A stretch of DNA of 64,000 bases from Echinarachnius parma (lineage: Eukaryota > Echinodermata > Echinoidea > Clypeasteroida > Echinarachniidae), in assembly GCA_037951105.1 (NCBI GenBank), contig JBAMJV010002943.1:124001-188000 (forward strand), given 5' to 3'. How positions within the stretch are numbered: the first letter of the stretch is position 1; each line of letters begins with the position of its first letter. Of the stretch, positions 46,002 to 56,980 are shown one piece after another. A program made the position numbers and the translations under genes. The notes under the pieces were generated by a model that ran no database searches, was not told the origin of the DNA, and was given only the letters and a program-made list of their open reading frames with translations.

Positions 46002-47424
46002 CGGCTGAAAAACAACAAGGCCTGCGGCTGGGATAAAATCGATGCAGAAACTCTGAAGGCTGGTGGACTACCAATGAGACAACTCCTGCTTCACATTATC
46101 AACGCGGCATGGTCGGAAGGTAAAATACCAGAGGACTGGAGCAAAGGTCTCATCACTCCAGTGTTCAAGAAAGGAGACAAGCTAGATCCAGCAAACTACA
46201 GGGCCATCACTCTACTCTCCATACCTGGGAAAGTGTTCTGTAGAATGGTCCTCACGAGAATCCAAGGAACCATAGACAATTACCTGACAGAGGAACAATG
46301 TGGATTTAGAAGTTCAAGAGGCACCACAGATGCTGTGTTTGTCGTTCGACAGATCTTCGAAAAGGCCAGAGAAAGACGGGTACCAATCCACTGGAACTTT
46401 GTTGACTTTAAGGCAGCTTTTGACACCATATGGAGGAAGCTCTCTGGAAATGTCTGCGTTCCATTGGTGTGGACAAGTCCATGGCTGACCTTATTGAAAA
46501 CATGTACAAACAAACCAAGTGCTCTGTTATGGTGAATGGAAAGATAACTGAATGGTTTGATGTCACAACTGGTGTCCGACAAGGCTGTCTCCTCTCTCCA
46601 AGTCTCTTCAACCTATTCCTGGAATTTGTGATGAAGGACATTCAAAAGCTGGATGGTGGAGTACAGATGGGTGACATGCGGGTTAACAACATCCGATATG
46701 CAGATGACACCACTCTCATGGAACTGGTCTTTGAGAAACTCAAAATCTCAACAAGTGAATTGGAGAAAGCATGCAGTAAATGGGGTATGAAAATTAATAC
46801 TGCAAAATGTAAAATCATGACTGAGGACCATCAACAGATCTCTCTAAACAACACCAATATTGAGAAAGTGGACAAGTTTGTCTTCCTTGGCAGCATAGTT
46901 CCTTCCATAGAAGAAGATGTGAAGAGGAGAATAAGACTGGCAGCCTGGTCATTTGGAAGGCTGAAGAGTACCATCTGGTCCAACCAAACATATCAAGAAC
47001 TCTTAAAGTTAGAATCTACAGAGCCCTCATCCTCCATATTGCTACATATGGAGCGGAATCCTGGACTCTGCGTAAATCAGACAGAAGGAAGCTGAGAGTT
47101 CACTTAATGGACAGGGTGAGGAATGAAGAAATCCGACAAAGACTAAACATCACAAACACTATCTGTGAAGAGATAACCAAGCGACGCTTGAAATGGTTTG
47201 GGCATGTTGTCCGCATGCCGCATCACCGACTACCATACCAGGCATACAGAAATGACTTTGACGCATGTAGACCCCCGGGACGCCCTCCTACGAGATGGAG
47301 AGACCAAGCCCAGAGCGACGTGGGACTACCTTTACACGAGGCAGAGCTCATAGCCCAGAACAGACCTGAGTGGAACAGAATATCTCGTAGGGGAGCGAAG
47401 GGACACACCGTCCTGTGCATCTAA
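46002..47424 (+). pseudogene. RTE LINE: reverse transcriptase and C-terminus
   Basis: The blocks are in order: GKIPEDWSKGLITPVFKKGD, ANYRAITLLSIPGKVF, QCGFRSSRGTTDAVF, NFVDFKAAFDTI (46074-46440), then shifted frame SVMVNGKITEWFDVTTGVRQGC, LLSPSLFNLFLEFVM, RYADDTTLM (46430-47095), then the C-terminus (47107-47424). The YADD box is intact but the frame is not. Confidence 0.8.
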
Positions 47425-48189
47425 GTAAGTCAAGGTTGGTGTGATTAATTGTTTCATTGATTGATTGATTGATTGAATAATGATTGACTGATTGATTGAT
47501 TGATTGTTAGATGAAATGATTGATTATAGATGAATCGATTCAATCACCATAATTAAAGACTATTAATCAAATCATTGTTTTATTTCTTTTAAACTCATTG
47601 ATCACTGCACTCACTCACTTCCACATGCATGCACATACAAGGCCGTTAACGACCACGCGCAAACTACGAGCACGGGAACTTCAGGCGTATGCGAACTGAA
47701 TGGTCCGCTGCGTGTAGCAGTTCAGCTGGAAATCAACATTTGTCAAAATCCACGCACGACACGTCTTTAGAAATACTCTAATAACAAGAACAAAAATGCA
47801 AGTGGTATGGTTGTACATTACCTAAATGACAGAACTGCATATTATCGTCTCAGATTACTCTGAATTATTCACGTACATATTACAAACATAATGATTGAAA
47901 TGATTTGATGAGGGGGTATCGGCATTTTCGTCGGCATTTTTAAATCTCTTTGTGCGTGTATGTCTAGTCTTAGTAACAAGCGCTTGCAATTTTAAAAATC
48001 TTGATTAAACACTCACGTCACGTTTTGGTTAACGCGACACTTCGTGTTTTACCGGCGTGGAAAACAACGAATGGTCGGCCCTACACTTCGTAAATTAGAG
48101 TCACCTTTTTGACGAAATATCTCAAAACGTGAACGTGACACGTGATACGCGATACGTGACTGTTCGTTGCAAGCCGAATTTGCATACAC

Positions 48190-48704
48190 TTATTTCATTA
48201 GTTAATTTATAATTAAGTAAAATAGTCTCCTGGTTGCAAAATAACAAATTGCATCTCAATTATGAAAAAAACAAAGTATATTTTATTGCGTTCAAAAATC
48301 AGGAGAGTTCCCCCCTACCTTGATTCAATATCTATCCAAAATACATCCCTCCAATGTGTTCAATGATTATCTTTTATTGGGGTTATTACTGATGAATTCT
48401 TAAGTTGGAAGGCTCATGTAAAGAATGTTACTTTGAAGGTATCAAGAGGTAATGGAAAATGATCAACATTAAAATATATTGTCCCCAAAAATGTATTAAT
48501 GCTACTTTATAATTCAATAATACTACCACACTTATCATATTGCAACATTGTGTGGGGAAACTCTTATTTATCTCATTTAAATCAAATTAAATTGTTACAA
48601 AAGAAGGCTATTAGAATCATAACAAATTCAGAGTATAATTGTTCTAGTAATCCCTTATTTATTAATATGAAACTTATTCCAATACAGCAACTTGTAACGC
48701 TTAA
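48190..48704 (+). pseudogene. Old LINE: RT thumb and C-terminal region
   Basis: After the Mutator-like insertion the host LINE resumes with WLQNNKLHLNYEKNKV, then FIGVITDEFLSWKAHVK and the frame 48499-48714 (LPHLSYCNIVWGNSYLS, KKAIRIIT). This is the region that follows the catalytic box in CR1/L2-type elements. Confidence 0.75.
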
Positions 48705-49262
48705 AGGACAATGAAATCCGGACAAATTGTTGTATGCAATATCAAACACTAAATAGGATGAATAGCCCCTGAAAGTTTGAGCACAATTGGTCAAGAAATT
48801 AGAAAACTATGGCTCTTTGAAAATATCCATTTATTTCTGTGAGTGACTCAAATTGGCAACGCACTCTGGCAAAGTTGTGGACTACTCCCCATACGTTTTG
48901 CACACAAAATTTCAATTTTGTTCAATTTTCTCAAAATATATGTTTACCCTTCGTTTGAGTTCAACATATGTTTTGTATAATGCATTTATACATACCATAT
49001 CATGAGTTGGGGGAATGGAAAAGTGTGACTATGAAGAAAACTGTAAAAATGGGAACATTTGTGTACAAAACATATGGGGAGTAGTCCACAAACTTATCAG
49101 AGTGCGTTGCCAATTTGAGTTCCCCATAGGAATAAATGGGCATCTTCAAAGAGCCATAGTTTTCTTGTTTATGGCCCGATTATGCTCTAACATTCAAAGA
49201 TTGTTTCCTCCGTATCTCTTCAAGTCTATGAAAGCAACAGTTTGCTTGGGTTTCATTGCCCT
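48705..49262. mobile_element. TTAA-flanked foldback MITE (AGGACAATGAAA ends) in the old LINE
   Basis: TTAA flanks (48701-48704, 49263-49266). The termini AGGACAATGAAA and TTTCATTGCCCT are inverse, and inner segments (CGCACTCTGGCAAAGTTGTG against CACAAACTTATCAGAGTGCG) pair too. Leaving it and one TTAA out restores the LINE frame (LVTLNTLIF). Confidence 0.85.
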
Positions 49263-49639
49263 TTAACACCCTAATATTCATGTCCAATTTCCATACTGGT
49301 CATCTTCCGCACATATTTAAAACTTTGTTTGTAATTATTCATCTGTTCATCCTCACAACACAAGACAAAGAATGTTATTACATAAGCCTCCTGTACGTAC
49401 AACGCATGCTCTTAATTCATTTCAAAATGTGGGAATAAGCATTTAGAATAATCTCAGCTGTAATATAAGATCCAGTACAACTTTGACAAGATTTAAGAAA
49501 CTGTGTATAAGTGAATTGTTTAAAATTGTATGTTATTCTGTATTTGTTCATCTTTTGTACTTTATTTCCTTTCTCTTCAAAATCTGCTGCGACAAGGTAT
49601 GAATGTAATTATGCATATCAGTTGGGGGGAGGGGGGGGG

Positions 49640-49660
49640 GGGGGGGTAGTGTGGGCTCAC
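49640..49660 (+). repeat. Poly(G) run in the old LINE's 3' region
   Basis: About 18 G residues with one A break. Confidence 0.8.
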
Positions 49661-49989
49661 GAATGTAGTTTTATGTATGCATATTTATTTCCATCAATGT
49701 GTATGTAATATATTGTTATGTATTGTTATGTGAAAGGGCCCTATTACAAGCGTTGTTTCCTAGGTGTCCCTAACCATTCATTATATTTTACATTGTCAAC
49801 AGCATTCATGTATAAACTTTGTATTTGATTTCTAATGATTTGGTTGAATAAATTGAACTTGAACTTGAACATCAAGTGACAAGAAAGGCATACGAACATA
49901 GACGAACGTATTATAAATATTTCCGTCTATGCTACCCGATGATGTGTGACAGGGCCTTTCCATAGCTGTATGGTGAAACGCCCTATAAA

Positions 49990-50025
49990 CGTCTGTGTGC
50001 GTATGTGTGCGCGTGTGTGTGTGTG
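49990..50025 (+). repeat. (GT)n tract, 5' side of second Tx1-like copy
   Basis: GT-rich alternating sequence that stops exactly where LINE coding sequence begins. Confidence 0.85.
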
Positions 50026-50672
50026 TAACTCTATTATTTTTTGGTTAAAACATACTATTTATTCTTTTAGAATAAAAGGTGTACTTCCTTCTGTACGGAA
50101 AGTACAGAAAATTATTTTGGATTATGAAGAAGAAGAAAAAAAAGTGGCCATTAAAAAGGGTAAATTAGTTCACTTACAAAAGTGGGAACACCATAAAATA
50201 CATGTAATATGATTATTTTTATTTTGTTATAGGGAATTTGTTAATTTTTATTAAGGTTCTGGGTCTCTACTCTTTTAATTGAATGTGACAGCTTTCTATA
50301 TTGTTAATTAATTACTCTTTAGGTTGAAATCGAGCAGATATACTGGAATGGGTGTCTGAGGTATGTGTGTGACTGTGGTGTGATCGGTGGTTGGGTGGGG
50401 ATGGGGTTTTTCTTGGGCTAAATGGGTGGGGAGGGGGGGGGGGGAAGGGGGGTAAAGGAGCATGTTTTAGTTCCTTTTATCTTTAGTTATATAACCTCCA
50501 TTATGTTTATTTTATGAAGTCAGGAAATTGAATATACAGTTGATTTGTATTTGTTTATGTATGTAAGATAACTATTTCTATTTTCGTTCATTATAATTGT
50601 ATATGTATATTTGTTTTAGTATGTATATTCAAATGTAAATGTTATATATGGAGGAATAAAAAACACTTAAAA
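50026..50672 (+). mobile_element. Second Tx1-like LINE 3' end in a (GT)n tract
   Basis: The frame NSIIFWLKHTIYSFRIKGVLP, DYEEEEKKVAIKKGKL, HLQKWE parallels the C-terminus of the minus-strand LINE (TIIFMVKYILFILF, EGVLP, HLQKWE). A G-rich 3' UTR and the end GGAGGAATAAAAAACACTT plus poly(A) match that copy as well. It is severely 5'-truncated, and both sides are (GT)n. Confidence 0.8.
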
Positions 50673-50745
50673 AAAAAAGTGTGTGTGTGTGTGTGTGTGC
50701 GTGCGTGTGTGTGTGTGTGTATGTGTGTGTGTGCGTATATAAGGA
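50673..50745 (+). repeat. (GT)n tract, 3' side of second Tx1-like copy
   Basis: GT units with few breaks start directly after the poly(A) of the LINE. Confidence 0.9.
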
Positions 50746-51147
50746 CCGTCAGTCGGGGATACACACAAGTTTAAACACCGGCAAACGGGGATATTCGGGA
50801 AACCGGGCATATCCCCGGTTTCCGAACAGGGTAGTGCTTCAGGGATCGTCGGGCTGTACTGTATGTTAATTATGATTTTTTAAAGTACCTGAGCGAAGAA
50901 ATATCACAAAATAGACAAATTATACATGTACGGGAAGCTTATACCAACCAGAACACAACTCATCTGCTCTTAAGTCTTGAAATATCAATGAAACGCGATA
51001 AGAAGCGTTTTTCCAAGACCCTTCTCAGAACTTCTATACTTGGCTTGAAACGGGAATTAACGAGTACGGGATAATGACGTTACACGTGCGAGTCCCCCGC
51101 CTAGAGCGTAGACATGGTAGAGCGAGACGTATACAACTGTGTATTAA

Positions 51148-51972
51148 AACCCTCACAAGAAGTTCCGCAATTCAAGTTTGAGCGTTCATATCTCTCATAT
51201 TACTTTATTACCGTTCATGAGTTTGGTATCATTGGAAGGCTTGTATTCCCCACTTTAAACTGATATGACATTTGCCATGAATATGTTATGATAACATGGA
51301 ATGCGCATGACACCCGAATATTGGGCAAAGTCAAAAGTGAAATGTTGCAAAATGCATTGATAAAACAACAGTGTACCCTCCCCAGCTAGCCACCTGACGT
51401 TGGTCATCTCATGACATGATGTTGGGCCATTGTCGGAAAATGACCTTATGCCAATATATCACAAAAATGACGTCGTGACGATGTTGGGCTGGCGGACATT
51501 TTAACCTCGAGCCAACGGCGATATGCCGACATCCGGCAACCAAATTCCGACATCGGCCCAACGTCAGGTGGCTATATAGCTGGGTCCTTTTGTTGTGAGA
51601 ACAGTGTTATGAATGATGTTCAGTCGGTCATGCGTGAATGTCAATGGCGTTTTATCATTTTTTTTTAGGATGAAATATACCTTTATGATTTTGAGGTGGT
51701 GCAATAAGGATTGTGTATGTTGTTAGGAAGATGTAGTGTGTTTTATTGACTGATTGAGAAATTATCATTATGTTTGACCATATTAATGCTTTTTGCAAGA
51801 TTTCACTTTTGACTTTGTAATGGACATTCCATGATAACAAATGTCATATTATTGTGAAGGGGAGAATACAAGCTTTCCAATGGTAACACATTTATGAACG
51901 GTAATAAAGTAATAAGGGAGATATGAACGCTCAAAACTTGATTTGCGGAACTTTTGGTGGGGGTTTATAATC
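51148..51972. mobile_element. Foldback element with another MITE inside
   Basis: Outer arms share AAACCCTCACAAGAAGTTCC, GAGCGTTCATATCTC, ACCGTTCATGA and CATTGGAAGGCTTGTATTC with their inverses near 51840-51970. The centre is interrupted by 51376-51588. Confidence 0.75.
51376..51588. mobile_element. Small MITE (AGCTAGCCACCTGACGTTGG ends)
   Basis: The left end is mirrored by CCAACGTCAGGTGGCTATATA at the right. Length about 210 bp, within the larger foldback. Confidence 0.75.
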
Positions 51973-52436
51973 CAGACTTCACATGACACGAACTTACGCC
52001 AGCTGATGATGAAAGTGGAATACAAATCTCTCGAAAACAGCTAATTACATTTTCTTATTGCGTATAAAGAATATTCTATTATATGATATTGAATCATGCA
52101 AATAGATTTGTCTACCCTTCTATGTCGTGTAATTTCCCCGAGATGTTTTCGTAAACGGGCCGCCTGGCTGCGGCAGCTAGCGGAGAGTGATTGTTGGTGA
52201 CTAGTAGTGGGATAGTTCACGTTATGTATATAGACATGACGGTGAATCTTGAGCATACCTTTGCATTTTATGATGTCATGCAGTTCAAATAACGGTACAT
52301 ATATAATCAATATTCGCAAGTAAATAGTACTAGTAGTAGAAGTCTTTTTAGTGACTTTACTGAAGAATGAATTCATGGTATTTTCCGTCTCGTCCTCTTC
52401 CTTCTATCCCTCCTACATCCCCATCATCCTCATCAT

Positions 52437-52440
52437 AATC

Positions 52441-52480
<40 letters not shown>

Positions 52481-52485
52481 CTATC
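52437..52485 (+). repeat. (TCA)n microsatellite
   Basis: TCA/ATC units. The poly-Met and poly-Ile frames are artefacts. Confidence 0.9.
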
Positions 52486-52499
52486 ACTATAACAATTAC

Positions 52500-53600
52500 A
52501 ATATATTTTGTGGAGCTGTTTACATCAACTTTGATGTCTACATTTAGTAGCAGTTCCTCCTCAAGATCAGACATTGTGACGAGAATACTTAGCGTTCGGG
52601 TGGTATACACATACACCTACAGTACACAAAGCCGACGGGCTTGGGAGCGCTCTCATGCGCTCTTCACACATGTTACGTCATTAATCGTACCCGCACACAG
52701 CGGGCTGACCAAGGGCGAATAACGGGTCGAAATTTCATCACTTTTGATAGCAGATTAATCAATTCTGTGACAATTTTTTACAAATATATATGAATTATTA
52801 GGAAGAATGTAACATTTCCTTTGCAATGATGCCACAATTATTTAGGTTACAAGCATTTTTAAACCTTCGCTCAGGTACTTTACGGATATCCCTTATATGC
52901 CCGTTTTGCATGTTTTTTGACATAGTGGGTGTATAAGTGTGTGTGTGTGTGTATGCAAGTGATGTGTGTGTATTTTTAAACCCGCCAATTGGGCATATTG
53001 CCATGTTTACACACCAGCAAACCGGGGACAAGCCAAACATCATTGAACAAACGGGCATATCCCCGTTTGAAGGTGTTTATAACATTTAAAAAACATATCC
53101 CCGATTGAAGGCTCTTACAAGTATGTGTGCGTGTGTACGCGCGCGTGTGTGTGTGTGTGTTTGCGAGTGTCTTACTCTTTTTCATTAACCACTCGCCCTA
53201 CGTCGTTGTACTTTTTCCAATGTTTGTATTTGTTTATCTGTAGAACAAAATACACTATGAAATCTTTATTGAGAGCTCTATTTTATTCCTTGATTTAGAG
53301 AAAACACAAAATCAGTAAACCATACAAAACAACACTATTTCAGCAATGTGTACTTACAAATACGTATTAAATGAAAGACTGTGAACATGTGCTTAAAACT
53401 ACAAGCGATAGATCTATACGAAATGAAAACTAGACAGGCATTGATACAACTTAGGTGATAATCATATATTATCGGTGATGGCGATTATATACTGTTATTG
53501 TTTCCCATTCGTTGTAGGTACTGCGCATGCAATTTTGACCATGGAATATGGGTGTACGTTACTTATAATGGTCGAGCATAGTATCTACATACTTACAACT
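52500..53600. other. Unassigned stretch with two short (GT)n tracts
   Basis: GT tracts lie near 52937-52955 and 53122-53162. Between them are short imperfect repeats of CATATCCCCG. No gene was seen. Confidence 0.4.
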
Positions 53601-53618
53601 ACGAAACTAGTATATTAA

Positions 53619-54031
53619 AGTGATCCATTCATTAACTTGACAAATTCAACCTAAAGCAATTGGAGCTTTCACACTTCTATTGTACCATGTTGTTTGGCTT
53701 ATGGAAAGAAAAGAAAGAAATGTGTTTTGAATTTTCAAATGTCTTCGTAATAATGCAGATATTCAAGATTAAATCCCAAGGTGTTTGGGGTTTTCCAATT
53801 GTAGTCAAGAGTATTCGAATTGTGGTACATCAATCGAATTCGGTACCACGCGTGAACGATTTGGAAAGCTGGCATGTACATTTTTCACAATTTTTATTAG
53901 GTAAACATTGTATTTTGGATACAAAATCTCGCATATCATTCAGGCAAATATTACAATGATATTGTTGTACGTATGATTGAAATCTTAAATATCCCTTTTG
54001 GAAAAAATATTATTAAGTAGAATGGATCACT
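53619..54031. mobile_element. MITE with AGTGATCCATTC ends
   Basis: The termini AGTGATCCATTC and GAATGGATCACT are inverse. TTAA precedes and GTAA follows, a likely decayed TTAA duplication. Length 413 bp. Confidence 0.65.
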
Positions 54032-54299
54032 GTAAGGAAAATTGCAATTAAGTTCAATCTTTGTGAAACAACCCATCGAAACATAATGGAACACAAATGG
54101 CTAATATTATGTACTGTGCCTATTTCCAAATTCTCTTTATGCAAGGTCATGACTATAGTTTTAGATGCAAAATTTTGTATCTTAGTGCAAAGGTAAATAT
54201 ATTTCAAGTCAAATCAAATATCGTGGCTTTACTTTTAACTAAGAACAAAGTGCTTAAATCAGGGTCAGGATCAGGCTGAAGATATATTGCGTGAGATTA

Positions 54300-54480
54300 T
54301 ATTAAAGGTAGTTCAGATTCGTCAAATGAGATGCGCGGCGCCATCTTGCGTACGCGTTTCGCACGGTGCGTAATGCACGTTAGCTCAGATGTCATGCGGT
54401 GCGCGCAAACTAGCCGAGTTCAAAATGGCGACCCGCTGTATAGCATCCCCATGCTTGATGACCTTTAAAACCCGTAACCT
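54300..54480 (+). promoter_or_regulatory. Short CpG-rich stretch with GCGCCATCTTGCG
   Basis: In AT-rich surroundings this segment is dense in CpG and contains GCGCCATCTTG and CAAAATGGCGAC, both close to the known YY1 core (AAGATGGCGGC). An ATG at 54425 in a strong context opens 45 codons (start MATRCIASP) with no known domain. It may be a promoter or first exon, but nothing downstream confirms it. Confidence 0.3.
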
Positions 54481-54811
54481 CAAAATAATTAATGGATGGG
54501 ACAAACATCCAACTCTACACACTAAAGCAGACTTGCGGAAACTAAAATGTTTTGGATCATAATCAAAATAACCTAAACATAATATCTGGGCTATACATTG
54601 TACTGAAAACTATTTGCATATTTAAAACTCTCATTTTCATTATTAGTAACACTACGCAATACAAAGAAAAACTGTTACCATGAACTCAGTAACACTTTAA
54701 AACTTGCTTAACAACATTCATGGGAAAACAAACTGAACACCGCGAGGAGTTCCTAATTATAAGGCACGTATATCTATAGCAAAAGGGTCAACTTGCGCCA
54801 CAATAATATTT

Positions 54812-55037
54812 AGAGTGCTTAGTTCCAAAAGGCGCTAAATCCCCTTTGTTCAACTTCCAAGAAATCAGGTCACTTTGCCCAGATTTGTAGACATGCCTAC
54901 GTGAATATATGAAAATAGAAATTAAGATTTATTGTTTTCATTTGTCCTAGAATGTGGATTTATAGATACTATATACTGATATAGTTAACTCAATTGTTAT
55001 GGAAAGCGGATTTAGCGCTTTTTAGTACTGAGCTCTT
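54812..55037. mobile_element. Family H MITE, copy 2
   Basis: Ends TTCCAAAAGGCGCTAAATC and GGATTTAGCGCTTTTTAG are inverse and match 8695-9110. Confidence 0.6.
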
Positions 55038-55372
55038 AATTTTTGTTATCATCGCCTCCCCATTTTCGTCTAATTCTCACCAAATTGTGACTTCTTTTTT
55101 CCCTCTATACAGCTTGACTGTGTGCCACAATGGAAAACATTTACCTGACAATACAAAAATGGAGACGCCCAAACAATGCTTGGGCTTACCAGGGCTACCC
55201 ACATTTTAGAGTACAATTATTAATCTTGGTTAAAAACTCTGACATCATTTAAAATAATACTAGTTTTAACTAGTTTTGTTAAAAGTAGCAAGCAAAGAGA
55301 AATCGGTAGATATAGGTTGAACAATTACAGCTCACTGTATGCATTTTCCATTCGCTGATCGATTTTGATTAA

Positions 55373-56602
55373 AAGGATCTAATAACTTACTTGACATTTG
55401 CACAATTTGATGGATGGTTGATAAAATGTGTATTTGTGTGATGTAACATTTGACTGTCGATCCTAACCCATATTTATCTTTACTGTACATATCCTGCTTT
55501 CATGATCATTACAAGTGAGATGTCATTGTAAAGCTAAAAACAGGCTTTTCACTGAAACCGTATCCAAAAGTGTCCGTACATTTTAAAATATATTACAGGG
55601 ACATATTAATGTTGTTAAAGGGATAGTCCCTCTTTTACAAAACGTCTGAACAGTTTCCAGTTGACGGATGGGGATGAATGTAACACACACAACAAAAAAT
55701 CAGATCGAACAGCCCCGGAATTTGGATTCTACGAATGAAAAAACAAATGCCTCCCTCCATCAAACTATATATCGGTCAATAATGAAGTTTAACTGATTTA
55801 GCGTAATATTACAACAATATTGCACTTATTCTTATGAAGGTATTGTGAAGCCGACATTTGTAAAGGTATGCCACGGAAAAGGATCTAAAAAATTAAGAAT
55901 ATATAATTACATGTAGTCAGTTTAAGCGAGGTTTGGTTATTTTGATTATTAATCGCTTACCCAATGTTATTCATGCGCGGGTCACGTAGCTAGTGCGGGT
56001 CACATAGGGGTCACGCATAGCGCTCCGTGGAATCCGTGAGCGAACTTTCTCGACGGGTGAATGCACGTTTCATGCACAATTAACCGTTGGACGATGGTTT
56101 ATTAGATTTAGGTCTATAACTCCACGAAGAAGAGATTTCAAGCCCTAATTTGTTCAGGCATGCTATTAAATGACATTTTCTTTCATATAAAACAATAACC
56201 TCGCAACTTTTGAAATTTGGATTGCAAAAAAGGGAATGTCCCTTTAAAATGTCCAAACACGTATCAATGGTTGATACAATGTGAATTTCTGTGATCAAAT
56301 ATGTACACTGAGAGATGTGTGAAGATTCCATGGTAATTGAATGTCATATGACCGAGAAAAGAGCTAAAACGCAAAGTATTATTCGCCAACTCACTGCAGT
56401 CACTTTGTACACGGTTATAATTCTCCCTATAGACAATTCAATATCCGAACACTTTAAGCATACACACAAATTCATAACAAAAAAGAAACTCGGTACCCAA
56501 AATCGATTCCATTTATACAAGTTATACGATAACAATGGGGTATGTGACAACCGCTAGAGTTCGTGGTAAGTTTTGTGGATTTTGACAATGTTACTAGATC
56601 CC
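55373..56602 (+). mobile_element. Family D MITE split by family C
   Basis: The start AAGGATCTAATAAC and end ACAATGTTACTAGATCCCT are flanked by TTAA. The interior matches the complete copy at 21650-22037 except where 55619-56243 is inserted. Confidence 0.75.
55619..56243 (+). mobile_element. Family C MITE nested in family D
   Basis: TTAA flanks (55615-55618, 56244-56247), ends AGGGATAGTCCCT and GGGAATGTCCCT. A second copy is 17267-17899. Confidence 0.8.
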
Positions 56603-56696
56603 TTTAAAAATTTCACAGATTACTGCTTCTATGCATTTAGTTTCCTTGTGCTGAATGGAAGACACTTTTTTTTTAATTTGAAGGTGTGGGTGTCCT

Positions 56697-56980
56697 TTAA
56701 GCGAGTCGCGCGAACACGATGGACGCGAGAGCAAGAATAAGCGAGCACAAGATAGGGGCTCGCACGCGCGCACCGCTGTTGCACAGATCACCGGTGCAGA
56801 AGCACGCGTCACCGCCCCCGCTAGTGAAGCTAACTCCCCCATCCGGATAAGAGCTCGCGAGAAGACTGTTGATAGCGTCGCGTTGGATAGCCAGGACGGC
56901 GTTGATTTCGTTGTTCCCCAAACACCGGTTCTCATTCAATCCACATCCGCGTACTTCCAGGTTGACCGAGAAGTCACCAA
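56697..56980 (-). CDS. Ly6/uPAR terminal exon with GPI signal
   Basis: The acceptor TTTCCTCTGCAG at 56981 matches the phase of the preceding exon. The exon encodes GDFSVNLEVRGCG, a long middle loop, ACFCTGDLCN and a hydrophobic tail ending ARLA before TAA (56697-56699). The frame upstream of 56980 to a nominal Met at 57020 is intron. Confidence 0.75.

Larger units (their letters stand above)
45190..47512 (+). mobile_element. RTE-type LINE, decayed, with (ATTG)n tail
   Basis: It starts inside the endonuclease end (RNQIDFIITK, DHNLVLANV) and runs through the reverse transcriptase to a C-terminus with RRLKWFGHVVRMPHHR and RPPGRPPTRWRD, the usual ending of RTE-type elements, then a short tail of GATT/ATTG units. 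At least five frame breaks are present. Codon use is less AT-rich than in the neighbouring LINEs. Confidence 0.8.
44626..48175. mobile_element. Mutator-like element with 9-bp target duplication
   Basis: The ends GGCTTGCAACGAACAGT and ACTGTTCGTTGCAAGCC are perfect inverse copies. They are flanked by GAATGTGCA (44617-44625) and GAATTTGCA (48176-48184), a 9-bp duplication with one change, as made by Mutator-type transposases. Longer inverted similarity continues (ACGTATC, TGTCACGTTCACGTTTTG). No transposase was seen; the interior is filled by an RTE LINE and a small MITE. Confidence 0.8.
41100..49868 (+). mobile_element. Old CR1/L2-like LINE opened by four nested insertions
   Basis: Pieces in order: N-terminal/endonuclease start (41164-41583, SVMHLNTKS, ISETW), endonuclease (42221-42890, YRPPNTNVSSF, GDYNIDLL, LIDNIFIN, ISDHFPIF), linker and RT (43450-44625, YRPVAILS, LFMDLSKAFDNIDHHIL, CGVPHGSV, LQMT in place of the intact catalytic box frame), RT thumb and C-terminus (48185-48704 and 49263-49600, ending HNTRQ-type and FQNVGI) and a 3' tail of TTGAAC units at 49851-49868. 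Insertions sit at 41584-42220, 42891-43445, 44626-48175 and 48705-49262. Many stops show it is old. Confidence 0.8.
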
